Assembly (NCBI GenBank): GCA_017444015.1
Contig: JAFSXN010000146.1
Span: 1-51,217 of the forward strand
DNA: 51,217 bases
DNA from: Lachnospiraceae bacterium
Lineage (GTDB): Bacteria > Bacillota > Clostridia > Lachnospirales > Lachnospiraceae
Reading direction: 5' to 3'
Part shown: positions 1 through 8,280 of the stretch, in pieces
Position numbering within the stretch: position 1 is the first letter of the stretch
Layout: each line of letters starts with the position of its first letter
The notes under the pieces: model-generated
Told to the model about the DNA's origin: nothing
The model's input: only the letters and a program-made list of their open reading frames with translations
Database searches by the model: none
Translations under genes and position numbers: made by a program

Positions 1-133
1 AACGAAAAGCTCTGCCGCTTTTCGTTAATCGTATAATATGATGCGCACGAATTCGGATAGGAAATATGCCGCCTTAAGCGGCCCGAATTCGGCGCACTCA
101 ATAACGAAATGGAAAGTAATTTCGTTATTGAGT
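1..133. repeat. Array of three intergenic inverted repeats
   Basis: Three hairpins stand side by side just after the stop of the DUF5662 gene. The first is a perfect 10-bp stem (1-10 with 17-26, loop TCTGCC). The second is a nested structure: 43-56 pairs with 83-95 with one bulged A and contains CGAATTCGG, and inside it GCCGC (68-72) pairs with GCGGC (78-82). The third is a perfect 15-bp stem (96-110 with 119-133, loop GGAAAGTA). The first and third share a TAACGAAA-like core. The third lies 4 bases past the stop codon and could end transcription or stabilise the 3' end, but no uridine run follows it. The window begins inside this region, so more repeats may lie to the left. Confidence 0.7.
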
Positions 134-137
134 ATAT

Positions 138-710
138 CTATTTTCTTAACCCATACCGGGTCAAAGCTTTCGGAACAAATTTCTTACGCAGGAGCTTTGT
201 CCGGATATATTCCTCCGTGGGCCCCTCGCCCTCCTCCGCCAACATCCGAAGCAGCAGCTCCAACGTAAATTTCGTATGCTTTTCCATCATGATCTTCGGC
301 TTTCCCTTCAGAAAATACCTTAAAGGCATATCGTCCGTGTATTTTTTTCCGTTATAGATCCTGGAAGCCGCCACCCGGTCAACATACATCTCCGCCAGAT
401 ATTTATCCGGCATCCTGGCGGGAACCATGCCCTTCCCCTCGGTCGCCGAATAATCGATCCAGTATTCGTAATGGTGTTTATTCCTGCCCTTATGGTGCAG
501 CCATGCCGCGGAATACCCTCTGGCCTCCCTCTCCGCGTTATTAGGGCTTCGATAGCCCTGATAATACTTTGCTCCTGCAAAAAACTCCGAGGGAGAATAT
601 TTGCTCAGATCATGCAGCAATCCCTGTTTGACAAGCCCCAGACGAAAGCAGCCCTCCCGTACCAGGCGTCTGTGTTCATTTACCGTTTTTAAATGCTCTA
701 ACCACTTCAT
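138..710 (-). CDS. DUF5662 family protein
   Basis: A 190-residue soluble protein that I recognise as DUF5662, a family of unknown function found mainly in Firmicutes. Visible marks are an N-terminal helix with HDLSKYSPSEFFAGAKYY, the stretch RSPNNAEREARGYS, and a histidine-rich segment HHKGRNKHHYEYW. The HD pair and many histidines suggest metal binding, which is inference. The ATG lies 2 bases after the stop of the zinc-ribbon gene, so the two are almost certainly translated from one transcript as the last two genes of a four-gene unit headed by a chemoreceptor. The C-terminus is basic and has no membrane segment or signal peptide. The biochemical role cannot be assigned. Confidence 0.85.
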   Translation of the reverse strand: MKWLEHLKTVNEHRRLVREGCFRLGLVKQGLLHDLSKYSPSEFFAGAKYYQGYRSPNNAEREARGYSAAWLHHKGRNKHHYEYWIDYSATEGKGMVPARMPDKYLAEMYVDRVAASRIYNGKKYTDDMPLRYFLKGKPKIMMEKHTKFTLELLLRMLAEEGEGPTEEYIRTKLLRKKFVPKALTRYGLRK

Positions 711-712
711 CG

Positions 713-2242
713 CTATGTTTCCTGCTCTTCACCTTCAGAGGTCTCTGATTCCTCAGAGGCTTCCGGATCCTCAGGCGCCTCCGGCACTCCCTCTCTTTCG
801 ACGAACAGATCCATAAATTCCTCCCCGGGATATTCCGTTTCCGAGGGAGTAATAAAGACAGCTTTCCTCGACTCGCTGTAGAACGCCTGTTTGGTATCCG
901 CCGCTCCCGTCACAGAGGTCCCTCCCTCCGCAAAGGTCGTAAGCGTGCTGTCAGGCGTCGACAGAAAGCGTAAAATATCCGAATCCGTCTCCTTGAGGTT
1001 TACGCTCTGATCCATCCCCTGTTCGAGTTGAGCAAGCAGCTCGTCGGTAAGCGCTTCGGGATCTCTTCTCGCGTCCACCGCGTCATCGATCATCGAGGAA
1101 TAGGCCTCATTTACACGGAAGAAGTTCTCGGTAAGCCTGGAATTATTGACAAAAACAGTAAAAGCCTCCGCATAGAATTCATAGGTCTCCGAGTTCCCGG
1201 ATTCATAGCTGATCACGCAGAGCGGCAGCCACTCCGTAACGCTTCCCTGATCGGAGAGCTGATCATTTACATAATCAAAGGTAATGGACACGACCGGCAC
1301 ATAAAAGTCGGCATAGACCTTCTCTCCATTCTTTGTCGTTATAATATATTTGTAATAGGTAGCGCTGCACTCAGACCCCGCCAGGGTATAGGAGGTACTG
1401 GAACCGATATGGGCATAGTCCCCGATATCTCCGGTCAGTATCCTGACCCTGTCGTTTAAGAGCGTATTTAAAGACTCCGTCACGCCCGTCGAGGCTTCGT
1501 GGCTCTCCACCAGCTCTAACTTCTTAGCCCCGGAATACGCCTGCTTAATTAACGCCTCAAGGTAGGTCCGGGGACCGTCATAGGTCAGATAGCTCATATA
1601 GTAATCCAGATCGACCTCATTGTTTCTGCTCTTTTTCGAAGATGTCGATTTCTGGTACCAGAAATGCTCCGGCGACATATAGGTCATCCGCATCGTATTC
1701 TCTTCATTGGAGACCACACAGTTTAAAACGATCGGAAACTGATTGGAATAATTTGTGTTATCAAATGTACACTCAAAGCTTGTAAACTCCTCCGGATAGA
1801 GCGTGGTAAAAACCAGAAGACCCGCGGAGTCTCTTCCTTCTCCCACATTATAATAGGAGCCGAGATCATCGCTCACCTTCCGGTTTTCAGGGACCTTTCT
1901 TTCAAGCTCCTCCGGCTCTTCCTCCTCTTCCTCGGGCTCCGCAAGGACCTCCTCGGGCTCTTCCTCTTCCTCCTCTTCTACCAGGTCTCTTGAGGAGACT
2001 CCCTGTCTCGAGGCGACGATGGCGATCACGCCGATCAGTATCGCGAGAAGGACAAAGACAACAAGGATTGCGGCAACGATCCCCCGCTTCTTCCTGTCCT
2101 GCTCCTTTCTGGACTCCATCTTCTTTGCGATTTCCGGCGGAAACTGGGACGTATTCTCCGGCTTTGTTACGTCAGTCCCGCAGCTGATACAGATATCCTG
2201 CGTATCCTCCAACAGCATCCCGCATTTCTTACAGTACTTCAT
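713..2242 (-). CDS. Zinc-ribbon single-pass membrane protein, function unknown
   Basis: 509 residues. The N-terminus is a four-cysteine zinc ribbon (CKKCG at residues 4-8, CISCG at 18-22), followed by a charged stretch and one membrane segment at about 54-78. Next comes a very acidic Glu/Pro linker (about 87-115), then a large domain rich in beta-type sequence, probably outside the cell, and a second acidic tail ending EGEEQET. This architecture (cytoplasmic zinc ribbon, one membrane helix, external domain) is common among uncharacterised Firmicute proteins; I do not recognise the external domain. The ATG has AGGAG 8 bases upstream and follows the TPR gene by 11 bases, so it belongs to the same operon. 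A sensor or envelope-anchored partner of that protein is possible but only guessed. Confidence 0.8.
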   Translation of the reverse strand: MKYCKKCGMLLEDTQDICISCGTDVTKPENTSQFPPEIAKKMESRKEQDRKKRGIVAAILVVFVLLAILIGVIAIVASRQGVSSRDLVEEEEEEEPEEVLAEPEEEEEEPEELERKVPENRKVSDDLGSYYNVGEGRDSAGLLVFTTLYPEEFTSFECTFDNTNYSNQFPIVLNCVVSNEENTMRMTYMSPEHFWYQKSTSSKKSRNNEVDLDYYMSYLTYDGPRTYLEALIKQAYSGAKKLELVESHEASTGVTESLNTLLNDRVRILTGDIGDYAHIGSSTSYTLAGSECSATYYKYIITTKNGEKVYADFYVPVVSITFDYVNDQLSDQGSVTEWLPLCVISYESGNSETYEFYAEAFTVFVNNSRLTENFFRVNEAYSSMIDDAVDARRDPEALTDELLAQLEQGMDQSVNLKETDSDILRFLSTPDSTLTTFAEGGTSVTGAADTKQAFYSESRKAVFITPSETEYPGEEFMDLFVEREGVPEAPEDPEASEESETSEGEEQET

Positions 2243-2253
2243 CCTGCCCGCTC

Positions 2254-4545
2254 CTACCTCTGCTCCCTCTCGGCTGTTTCCAGATCCTTATATCCGTAGA
2301 GATGAACGTTGTTTTCCATGATCTCATATGCCAGATTCTTTCCGGCCTTTGCAAGCGACGCGATAAATCTGGCGTAGAGCTCCAACATCTTATCCGAATA
2401 AGTGGAAAGCTCTCCCCGTAAATACGTTTCATACGACGTATTATCAATATTGTCGGCGGCCGTCCGGATATCTCTGGCACGTCCCGCCAACTTCGGAAAC
2501 TCCTTGGAAAACTGCTCCATCCAGTCCACCTGGATCCCTACCACCGTCTCGATGATCTGCTTTTTCTCGTCAGAAAGCTCGGGAAAGCTGTCCTTGATCG
2601 AGTCATATTCCGAGGGAGCCGTGCTTTCCATCATCCTGCCGTATTTCTCGGTGATCAGATTATGGTTCAGCCTGCTTTCCCTCCGAAAATCATAGAGATA
2701 CTGGAACAGCATCTTCCTTTCCCAGGTCAGATACTGGCTTCTTCGCATGATCGAGAAGGTCGGCCAGTTATTCTGGCATTCCGCTCTCCCGCCGACATTC
2801 TGGACCTTATCAAACTCCTTGAACTCTTCCTTTGCGATCCGAAGCGCCAGCTCCGCGTTGTCATACGCCGCAAACTGCGCTTTCTCCAAAAGCTCTTCGG
2901 TATGATGGTCCAGATATGGGTCGATATCGCTGATGATATCCCTGCGGTACAGCTCCATCGCAAGAAAGGCTCCGATCTCCTCGATCGCCTCATCCTCCCG
3001 GTAAGCCCGAAGCAACAGATCAAACAGCTCTTCTCCGCCCTCTAAATCCACCAGAGCGCTAAACAGCCATTTGTCGTGAAGCGGATAGGTGCCGTCCAGG
3101 ATATACATAAGACGCATCGCCGCCTTAAAGGCATCCGTACGCATCATGGAGGCAGTCAGCTCGTCTCCCCTCTTTAACATACGAAAATAGTTATACTGTC
3201 CGCACTGCGAAAACCGTCCGCAGCACTCCGCGATTTTCAAATAGAAAACCCTCTCGGGATAGCCCTTCTTAAACTCCTCCCGGCGCTTTGTAAACTCTCC
3301 GGAATCGTCCTTAAACACCTCTCCGTTGACCGCAGCCGCAAGGGAGGCATCCTCAACCCTCGTCCAGTCGACCTGCTCATACTCCTCACACCCCACAAGC
3401 CTCGTAAAGAAGTCCCTGATCGTCATAACGCCCCGTCTGCCGGCGCCCTGTGCGATATTTCCTCTGGAAAAGCCCATAAATTCTTCCGGCAGCTTCTCAT
3501 ATTCTTCCGAAAGCCGTTCTCCGATCGCCTTGTAGGTCTCGTCGTTTACCCACATACAAAACGACGGTCCGAAATCATGATCCGTCGACAGTTCGTCGTC
3601 CAGATAGAAGCATTCTGAACCCTCTCCGCAGAGTCCGACCGCGATCTTATCCTCGTATTCGGGGAACTTTTCAGCGATCATAGGAGCCCCGAAGGCCTCG
3701 TAATACGCCCGGGAAAGCTCCAAACCCTTGACCGGACGGTCCTTATCTTCTCTTTCCATAGCTGCCTTGACGCAGGCTTCATAGTTTTCCCTCAGCCGCT
3801 CATAGTAGCCGTTTCGGCCAAGAGAGCGCTCCATGATCTCCATAGCCTCCGAAAAGGTATCCGCCGCGGTATCAAATTCTTTCCTGATATAGTAATAGCT
3901 CCCAAGGGCGGAAAGCGCCGCGCAGAAATGCTGGTCAGCGACCCCCTGTTGCTCAAACAGCCGGATGGATCGCTTTGCCTCCTTACAGGCTTCCTCCAGC
4001 TCTCCAAGCTGGATCATGGTACCCGCAAGGTTCGCCCTCGAAACCGCCTCCTCGTACTCCTCTCCCCGCTCTGTGACGATGGCGAGCGCCCGTTTCAGAG
4101 CATCCTTAGCCGCGGCAAAATCGCCCTTTTCCTGAAACAGAAGGGCTTTATTGTTATAAAAGCTCGCAAACAGCATAGAATCCGGCTCTAAGATCCTCTG
4201 ATACAGCTTTTCCACCCGGTCATAGAGCGTAAGGGAATCCTCAAGCCTCCCCGCGACCCGGTAGGAGGTAGCGACATTTAACAGCGAGGTTGCATAGGGC
4301 GCTGACTCCGGATCGCAGACCGCGTCCGCCACCCGTAAAATATCCTCGGCAACCTCGAACATCTTCTCAAATTCCGAGGTCTCGCGGTAATGTCCGATCA
4401 GCTCATTCAAAAGCGTCAGGACCGCCCCGTCATCCATCTCCTCCGCTGCCGCGTCTATAGCGCCGACCAGAAGCTCCTCGACCTCCTTCGGCCGGTTTTC
4501 CGAATAGAGTCTGTCGGCTGTTTTTATGATCCGTTCTGTATCCAT
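2254..4545 (-). CDS. TPR protein with DUF4037 nucleotidyltransferase-like and DUF4125 domains
   Basis: 763 residues, cytoplasmic. Residues 1-265 form helical TPR-type repeats. From about 268 to 550 there is a DUF4037-like region. It holds GEGS at 307-310 and the acidic pair D322-H-D324, which fits the hG[GS]...DhDh active-site pattern of the polymerase-beta nucleotidyltransferase superfamily. From about 565 to 755 there is a DUF4125-like helical region with NWPTFSIMRRSQY. The DUF names come from remembered motifs; the catalytic reading is inference from the motif. Start: ATG 3 bases after the chemoreceptor stop, pointing to translational coupling. With repeats for protein contact and an apparently intact transferase site next to a chemoreceptor, a modifying or signalling role is plausible. 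The substrate is unknown. Confidence 0.8.
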   Translation of the reverse strand: MDTERIIKTADRLYSENRPKEVEELLVGAIDAAAEEMDDGAVLTLLNELIGHYRETSEFEKMFEVAEDILRVADAVCDPESAPYATSLLNVATSYRVAGRLEDSLTLYDRVEKLYQRILEPDSMLFASFYNNKALLFQEKGDFAAAKDALKRALAIVTERGEEYEEAVSRANLAGTMIQLGELEEACKEAKRSIRLFEQQGVADQHFCAALSALGSYYYIRKEFDTAADTFSEAMEIMERSLGRNGYYERLRENYEACVKAAMEREDKDRPVKGLELSRAYYEAFGAPMIAEKFPEYEDKIAVGLCGEGSECFYLDDELSTDHDFGPSFCMWVNDETYKAIGERLSEEYEKLPEEFMGFSRGNIAQGAGRRGVMTIRDFFTRLVGCEEYEQVDWTRVEDASLAAAVNGEVFKDDSGEFTKRREEFKKGYPERVFYLKIAECCGRFSQCGQYNYFRMLKRGDELTASMMRTDAFKAAMRLMYILDGTYPLHDKWLFSALVDLEGGEELFDLLLRAYREDEAIEEIGAFLAMELYRRDIISDIDPYLDHHTEELLEKAQFAAYDNAELALRIAKEEFKEFDKVQNVGGRAECQNNWPTFSIMRRSQYLTWERKMLFQYLYDFRRESRLNHNLITEKYGRMMESTAPSEYDSIKDSFPELSDEKKQIIETVVGIQVDWMEQFSKEFPKLAGRARDIRTAADNIDNTSYETYLRGELSTYSDKMLELYARFIASLAKAGKNLAYEIMENNVHLYGYKDLETAEREQR

Positions 4546-4548
4546 TCT

Positions 4549-6258
4549 TTATGCCCTGTAATCACTGACCATACTTCCCAGGCCATCCGAAAGCTCCTTG
4601 ATATCCGATGCCCGCTCCGCGACCGTCTTTGTGACCTCCATGATCTGCGCGATAGAGGCCGCCGTCTCCTGCGCGGTCGCCGCATTCTGCTCCGAGATAT
4701 CGGAAAGGTTGTCGATCGAACCCCGCAGCTGTGAGCAGGCGCTTTCGATCTTTGCCACATCCGCCCGGATCATTTCAAAGGTACCCCGGGTATTATCTAT
4801 ATCATCAAAGAGCGTCTGAAGGGAATCCCTGGAAACCGTACTGGTCTTCTCCTGTTCCTTCATCACGTTATTTAACTCACTGACCAGGTGGATCGCCTCC
4901 GCCGTCTGCTTTTTCAGATCCGCCATGATTTGCTTGATCGAATCCGCCGATTTATTGGACTCCTCCGCAAGCGAGCCGATCTCCTCCGCTACTACGGCAA
5001 AGCCCCGTCCGGCCTCTCCGGCTCTCGCCGCCTCGATAGAAGCGTTTAACGAAAGCAGATTCGTCTGACTCGCAATGGAGTCAATGGCGTTTGCTGCCTC
5101 GGTAACCGTATCTACCGCGGTACCCACCGCGCTCATTTCCTCTGTGACCTTTGACAGCTCTAACATAGAATTCTGGATCGAGCCGATCAGCACCTCAAAG
5201 CTGTCGGAAACGCCCTTGGAACTGTCTAACATACTCTCCGTATAATCCTCCGCCTTCGAAACGGTCTCCTCCATTCCCGAAAGGCTGGCGAAAATATGAT
5301 CCACGTTATCCGAGGCGCTGTTGACATCCTGCGCCTGCCTTGTCGCTCCGTCCGCCACATCGTCGATGGCGCTTGAAAGATCGTACATCGTCCCCGATGC
5401 CTGCTTTGCGGCGGAGCTCAGCTCCTCGGAAGAGGAAATGGAGCTTTCTACATTTCCCTTGACATTGCTTACGATCTGTCGGATCTGGCCGATAAATTTA
5501 TTCATATTTTCGGCGATCACCTCAAACTCATCACCGCTGTGTACATCCAGCTGAAGCGTCAGATCCTCGTCGCCGCCGGTTAACTCCTCGACCTCGTCAT
5601 TCAAAGCCCGAAAGCCCTTGTTTAACATTCTCCGAATCAGCAGCAGAAGAACGATACTGACGGCTATGATCACACAGAACATAATGACGATATTAAGCAG
5701 AAGCGCCTTCAGATTCTCATTGATCTCCTCCATGCTCACGTCTACGATGGCCAGCGCCGTAATTACGCCCGCGCTGTTTCGGATCGGGCTGTAGGCGGAA
5801 AGATGGGTTCCCCACTCGTCCGTGTACGGCTCCGCTGTGGCAACGCTCTCGCCGGCATAGGCCAGAATGATCTCCGTCTCGTCGCCGTCAAAGCCTTCCC
5901 CGATCGCCCCCGGCTCCTCGGGATCGGAATCCACCAGGAAAACCGCCGCGGACCCGTTCTGCTTGATAGTATAGGCATATTCCACGTCCCCGTTATCCCG
6001 AAACAGAGCGATCTGCTTAAGGATCGTCTGATAGGCTTCGCTGCCCTCATCTCCGGGCTCGATCACAGAGATCAGGTCCCCGTCGACGCTTGCCGCCATA
6101 CATCTGGCGATGCTGACCGCTTTGGCATCGATCTCCTCCGTCATAGCGTCCTTCGCGCGGAGGTAGGCCATATTACACAGCAAAACATCCGAGACAGCGA
6201 TCAGAAAAAGCATAATGATCAGAATCTTGGTTGACATACTAAGCCGTCTGGTCTTCAT
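4549..6258 (-). CDS. Methyl-accepting chemotaxis protein
   Basis: A transmembrane chemoreceptor of about 569 residues. It has an N-terminal membrane helix (near residues 8-30), an extracytoplasmic ligand domain of Cache type (the stretch with YAYTIKQNG and [20 protein letters not shown]), a second membrane helix near 185-210, a HAMP linker, and a long coiled-coil signalling domain. The conserved hairpin tip is [20 protein letters not shown]. It would control CheA kinase in chemotaxis or a related signalling path; no che genes lie in the window. I chose the ATG at 6258, where GGGGG lies 8 bases upstream, over the TTG at 6282. A good promoter lies at 6301-6329. It heads an operon with three unusual genes, so it may serve a dedicated output. 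The ligand cannot be read from sequence. Confidence 0.93.
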   Translation of the reverse strand: MKTRRLSMSTKILIIMLFLIAVSDVLLCNMAYLRAKDAMTEEIDAKAVSIARCMAASVDGDLISVIEPGDEGSEAYQTILKQIALFRDNGDVEYAYTIKQNGSAAVFLVDSDPEEPGAIGEGFDGDETEIILAYAGESVATAEPYTDEWGTHLSAYSPIRNSAGVITALAIVDVSMEEINENLKALLLNIVIMFCVIIAVSIVLLLLIRRMLNKGFRALNDEVEELTGGDEDLTLQLDVHSGDEFEVIAENMNKFIGQIRQIVSNVKGNVESSISSSEELSSAAKQASGTMYDLSSAIDDVADGATRQAQDVNSASDNVDHIFASLSGMEETVSKAEDYTESMLDSSKGVSDSFEVLIGSIQNSMLELSKVTEEMSAVGTAVDTVTEAANAIDSIASQTNLLSLNASIEAARAGEAGRGFAVVAEEIGSLAEESNKSADSIKQIMADLKKQTAEAIHLVSELNNVMKEQEKTSTVSRDSLQTLFDDIDNTRGTFEMIRADVAKIESACSQLRGSIDNLSDISEQNAATAQETAASIAQIMEVTKTVAERASDIKELSDGLGSMVSDYRA

Positions 6259-6300
6259 CCCTTGTTCCCCCAAAACTGACAAACGATTACAATCTGTTAA

Positions 6301-6329
6301 ATTTTAACACTGAATGACATCTATCGCAA
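6301..6329 (-). promoter_or_regulatory. Sigma-A-type promoter of the chemoreceptor operon
   Basis: On the minus strand the -35 box TTGCGA (6324-6329) is separated by 17 bases from the -10 box TAAAAT (6301-6306), with TG two bases before the -10. It lies about 43 bases upstream of the chosen ATG and faces away from the RqcH promoter. Confidence 0.65.
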
Positions 6330-6361
6330 GTACGGCGTTTTCCTTTTGCGAAAAAACATGG

Positions 6362-6367
6362 TATGAT
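6362..6367 (+). promoter_or_regulatory. Extended -10 promoter of rqcH
   Basis: The sequence TGGTATGAT gives an extended -10 (TATGAT at 6362-6367). No good -35 is visible; TTTTCC 18 bases upstream is the best candidate. Transcription would start near 6374, giving a leader of about 70 bases that carries a short ORF overlapping the rqcH start. Confidence 0.45.
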
Positions 6368-6441
6368 CTTCCTATGATGAACCAGGCCTCAGAAGCCGCA
6401 GAGCTTTTCTTTATGGATACGAGGCCGGAAAGCGGGATAAA

Positions 6442-8202
6442 ATGGCACTTGACGGGATCACCATAGCGGCACTGACAAAGGAGCTCTCCGACAGACTGGT
6501 CGGCGGCAGGATCTATAAAATCGCGCAGCCCGAGGCGGACGAGCTGCTTTTGACCTTTAAGACCGGAGACGGACAAAAACGGTTAAAGCTAACCGCCAAC
6601 GCCTCCCTTCCCTATGCGGCGCTGACAGAGGAAAACAAGCCGAGTCCCATGACCGCGCCGAATTTCTGTATGCTTTTGAGAAAGCATCTTCAGAACGGAA
6701 GACTCCTTTCCGTAAGGCAGCCGGGATTGGAGCGGGTAATCGAGCTTGAGATCGAGCACCTAAATGAAATGGGGGATCTCTGTAGAAAGACCCTTCTGAT
6801 CGAGTTGATGGGAAAGCACAGCAATATCATTCTCCTGAATGAAGACCGGGTCATTTTAGACAGCATCAAGCATATTTCCGCCATGGTAAGCTCCGTGAGA
6901 GAGGTCCTTCCGGGAAAGCCTTATTTCATTCCCTTTACAGAGGACAAGCTGGATCCTCTCGGGGAACTGAGCTTTAATGACTTCTGTGATGCTCTTCAAA
7001 AGAAAAACGGAAATGCTGCTCAGGCTCTGTACCAAAGTTTTGACGGGATCTCTCCGGTTATGGCAAACGAGATCCTGTATCGCGCCGGGGCTGATCCTGA
7101 TCTGCCGTCCCTGGAATATCCGGAGGCTTTGCTGCATCGTCTCTACGAGTGCTTTACGGAGCTTATGGACGATATCGATCAACGGGAGTTCTTTCCGAAT
7201 ATCATCTACGACGGAGCAAAGCCGGTGGAATATTCTGCCGTGGAATTAACGATCTATAGAGATATGTTATGTAAACCATTCTCTTCGATCTCAGAGGTTC
7301 TAAACACCTATTACAGCGAGCGTGACATCTATACCAGGCTCCGCCAGAGATCCGCGGACCTGAGACACATCGTCCAGACCTGTCTCGAACGAAACGCAAA
7401 AAAGCTCGATCTTCAGGCAAAGCAGCTGAAGGATACCGATAAAATGGAGAAGTACCGTCTTTACGGAGAGCTGATCAATACCTACGGCTACGGTACGAAG
7501 CCGGGGGAAAAGGTACTTTCTGCCGTAGACTACCGTACAAATGAAGAAGTTAAGGTACCCCTGGACCCCACCCTAAGTCCCAGGGAAAACGCGAAAAAAT
7601 ATTTTGACCGCTATTCCAAGCTGAAGCGAACGAAGGACGCGGTAACCGTTCAGTTAGAGGAAACGAAGGCTGAGGTCGAGCATCTTTCTTCGGTTATGAC
7701 CTCCTTGGAGCTTGCGGGGGATGAAACGACGCTCTCTCAGATCCGGGAAGAGTTAGTTGAAGCGGGTTATATCAAAAAAGGAAGGGCAGAGGGCGATAAA
7801 AAGCGAACCGGCAAAGGCCTTGAGAAAAGCCAGCCCTACCACTATCTCAGCTCAGACGGCTTTGATATCTATGTCGGAAAAAACAACTTTCAGAACGACT
7901 ACCTGACCTTTCATCTGGCAGGCCCTTCGGACTGGTGGTTTCATGCCAAAAAAATCCCCGGCTCCCATGTCATACTGAAAGCCGGAGGAAAAGAGCTCCC
8001 GGACCGGGCCTTTGAGGAGGCCGGCGCACTGGCCGCCTACTATTCAAAGGGACGGGACCAGAATAAGGTTGAAATCGATTACGTGGAAAAAAAGCAGATC
8101 AAAAAGCCTGCCGCCGCAAAGCCCGGGTTCGTGATCTATTATACCAACTACTCCCTGACCGCTTCTCCTGATATATCGGGACTGAAGCTTATTGCGGAGT
8201 AA
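6442..8202 (+). CDS. rqcH: RqcH / NFACT family ribosome quality control protein (Rqc2 homolog)
   Basis: 586 residues, the usual length for bacterial NFACT proteins, formerly called fibronectin-binding FbpA. The family binds stalled 50S-peptidyl-tRNA and recruits tRNA-Ala to add C-terminal alanine tails that mark truncated proteins for degradation. Seen: NFACT-N start MALDGITIAALTKEL, the ELMGKHSNIIL segment, a helical middle region with coiled coils (about 280-430), and a C-terminal NFACT-R domain with DIYVGKNNFQND and WWFHAKKIPGSHV. The position matching the Asp-Arg pair of B. subtilis RqcH reads E97-R98. It is the only confident plus-strand gene, divergent from the chemoreceptor and convergent with glgA. 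The ATG has only a weak GCGGGA site upstream, but the N-terminus matches the family. Confidence 0.93.
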   Translation: MALDGITIAALTKELSDRLVGGRIYKIAQPEADELLLTFKTGDGQKRLKLTANASLPYAALTEENKPSPMTAPNFCMLLRKHLQNGRLLSVRQPGLERVIELEIEHLNEMGDLCRKTLLIELMGKHSNIILLNEDRVILDSIKHISAMVSSVREVLPGKPYFIPFTEDKLDPLGELSFNDFCDALQKKNGNAAQALYQSFDGISPVMANEILYRAGADPDLPSLEYPEALLHRLYECFTELMDDIDQREFFPNIIYDGAKPVEYSAVELTIYRDMLCKPFSSISEVLNTYYSERDIYTRLRQRSADLRHIVQTCLERNAKKLDLQAKQLKDTDKMEKYRLYGELINTYGYGTKPGEKVLSAVDYRTNEEVKVPLDPTLSPRENAKKYFDRYSKLKRTKDAVTVQLEETKAEVEHLSSVMTSLELAGDETTLSQIREELVEAGYIKKGRAEGDKKRTGKGLEKSQPYHYLSSDGFDIYVGKNNFQNDYLTFHLAGPSDWWFHAKKIPGSHVILKAGGKELPDRAFEEAGALAAYYSKGRDQNKVEIDYVEKKQIKKPAAAKPGFVIYYTNYSLTASPDISGLKLIAE

Positions 8203-8204
8203 TA

Positions 8205-8226
8205 GGAAACGAAGAAATTCGATTCC
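8205..8226 (+). terminator. Weak hairpin after rqcH
   Basis: GGAA-A-CGAA pairs with TTCG-A-TTCC around a GAAA loop, giving an 8-bp stem with one A/A mismatch just past the stop codon of rqcH. No uridine run follows, so termination is uncertain. The gap to glgA on the other strand holds nothing else that I can identify. Confidence 0.3.
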
Positions 8227-8280
8227 GATATTAACATAATTAGTTGACATAACTATTACCCGCCGATCAGCGAAAAGGCA

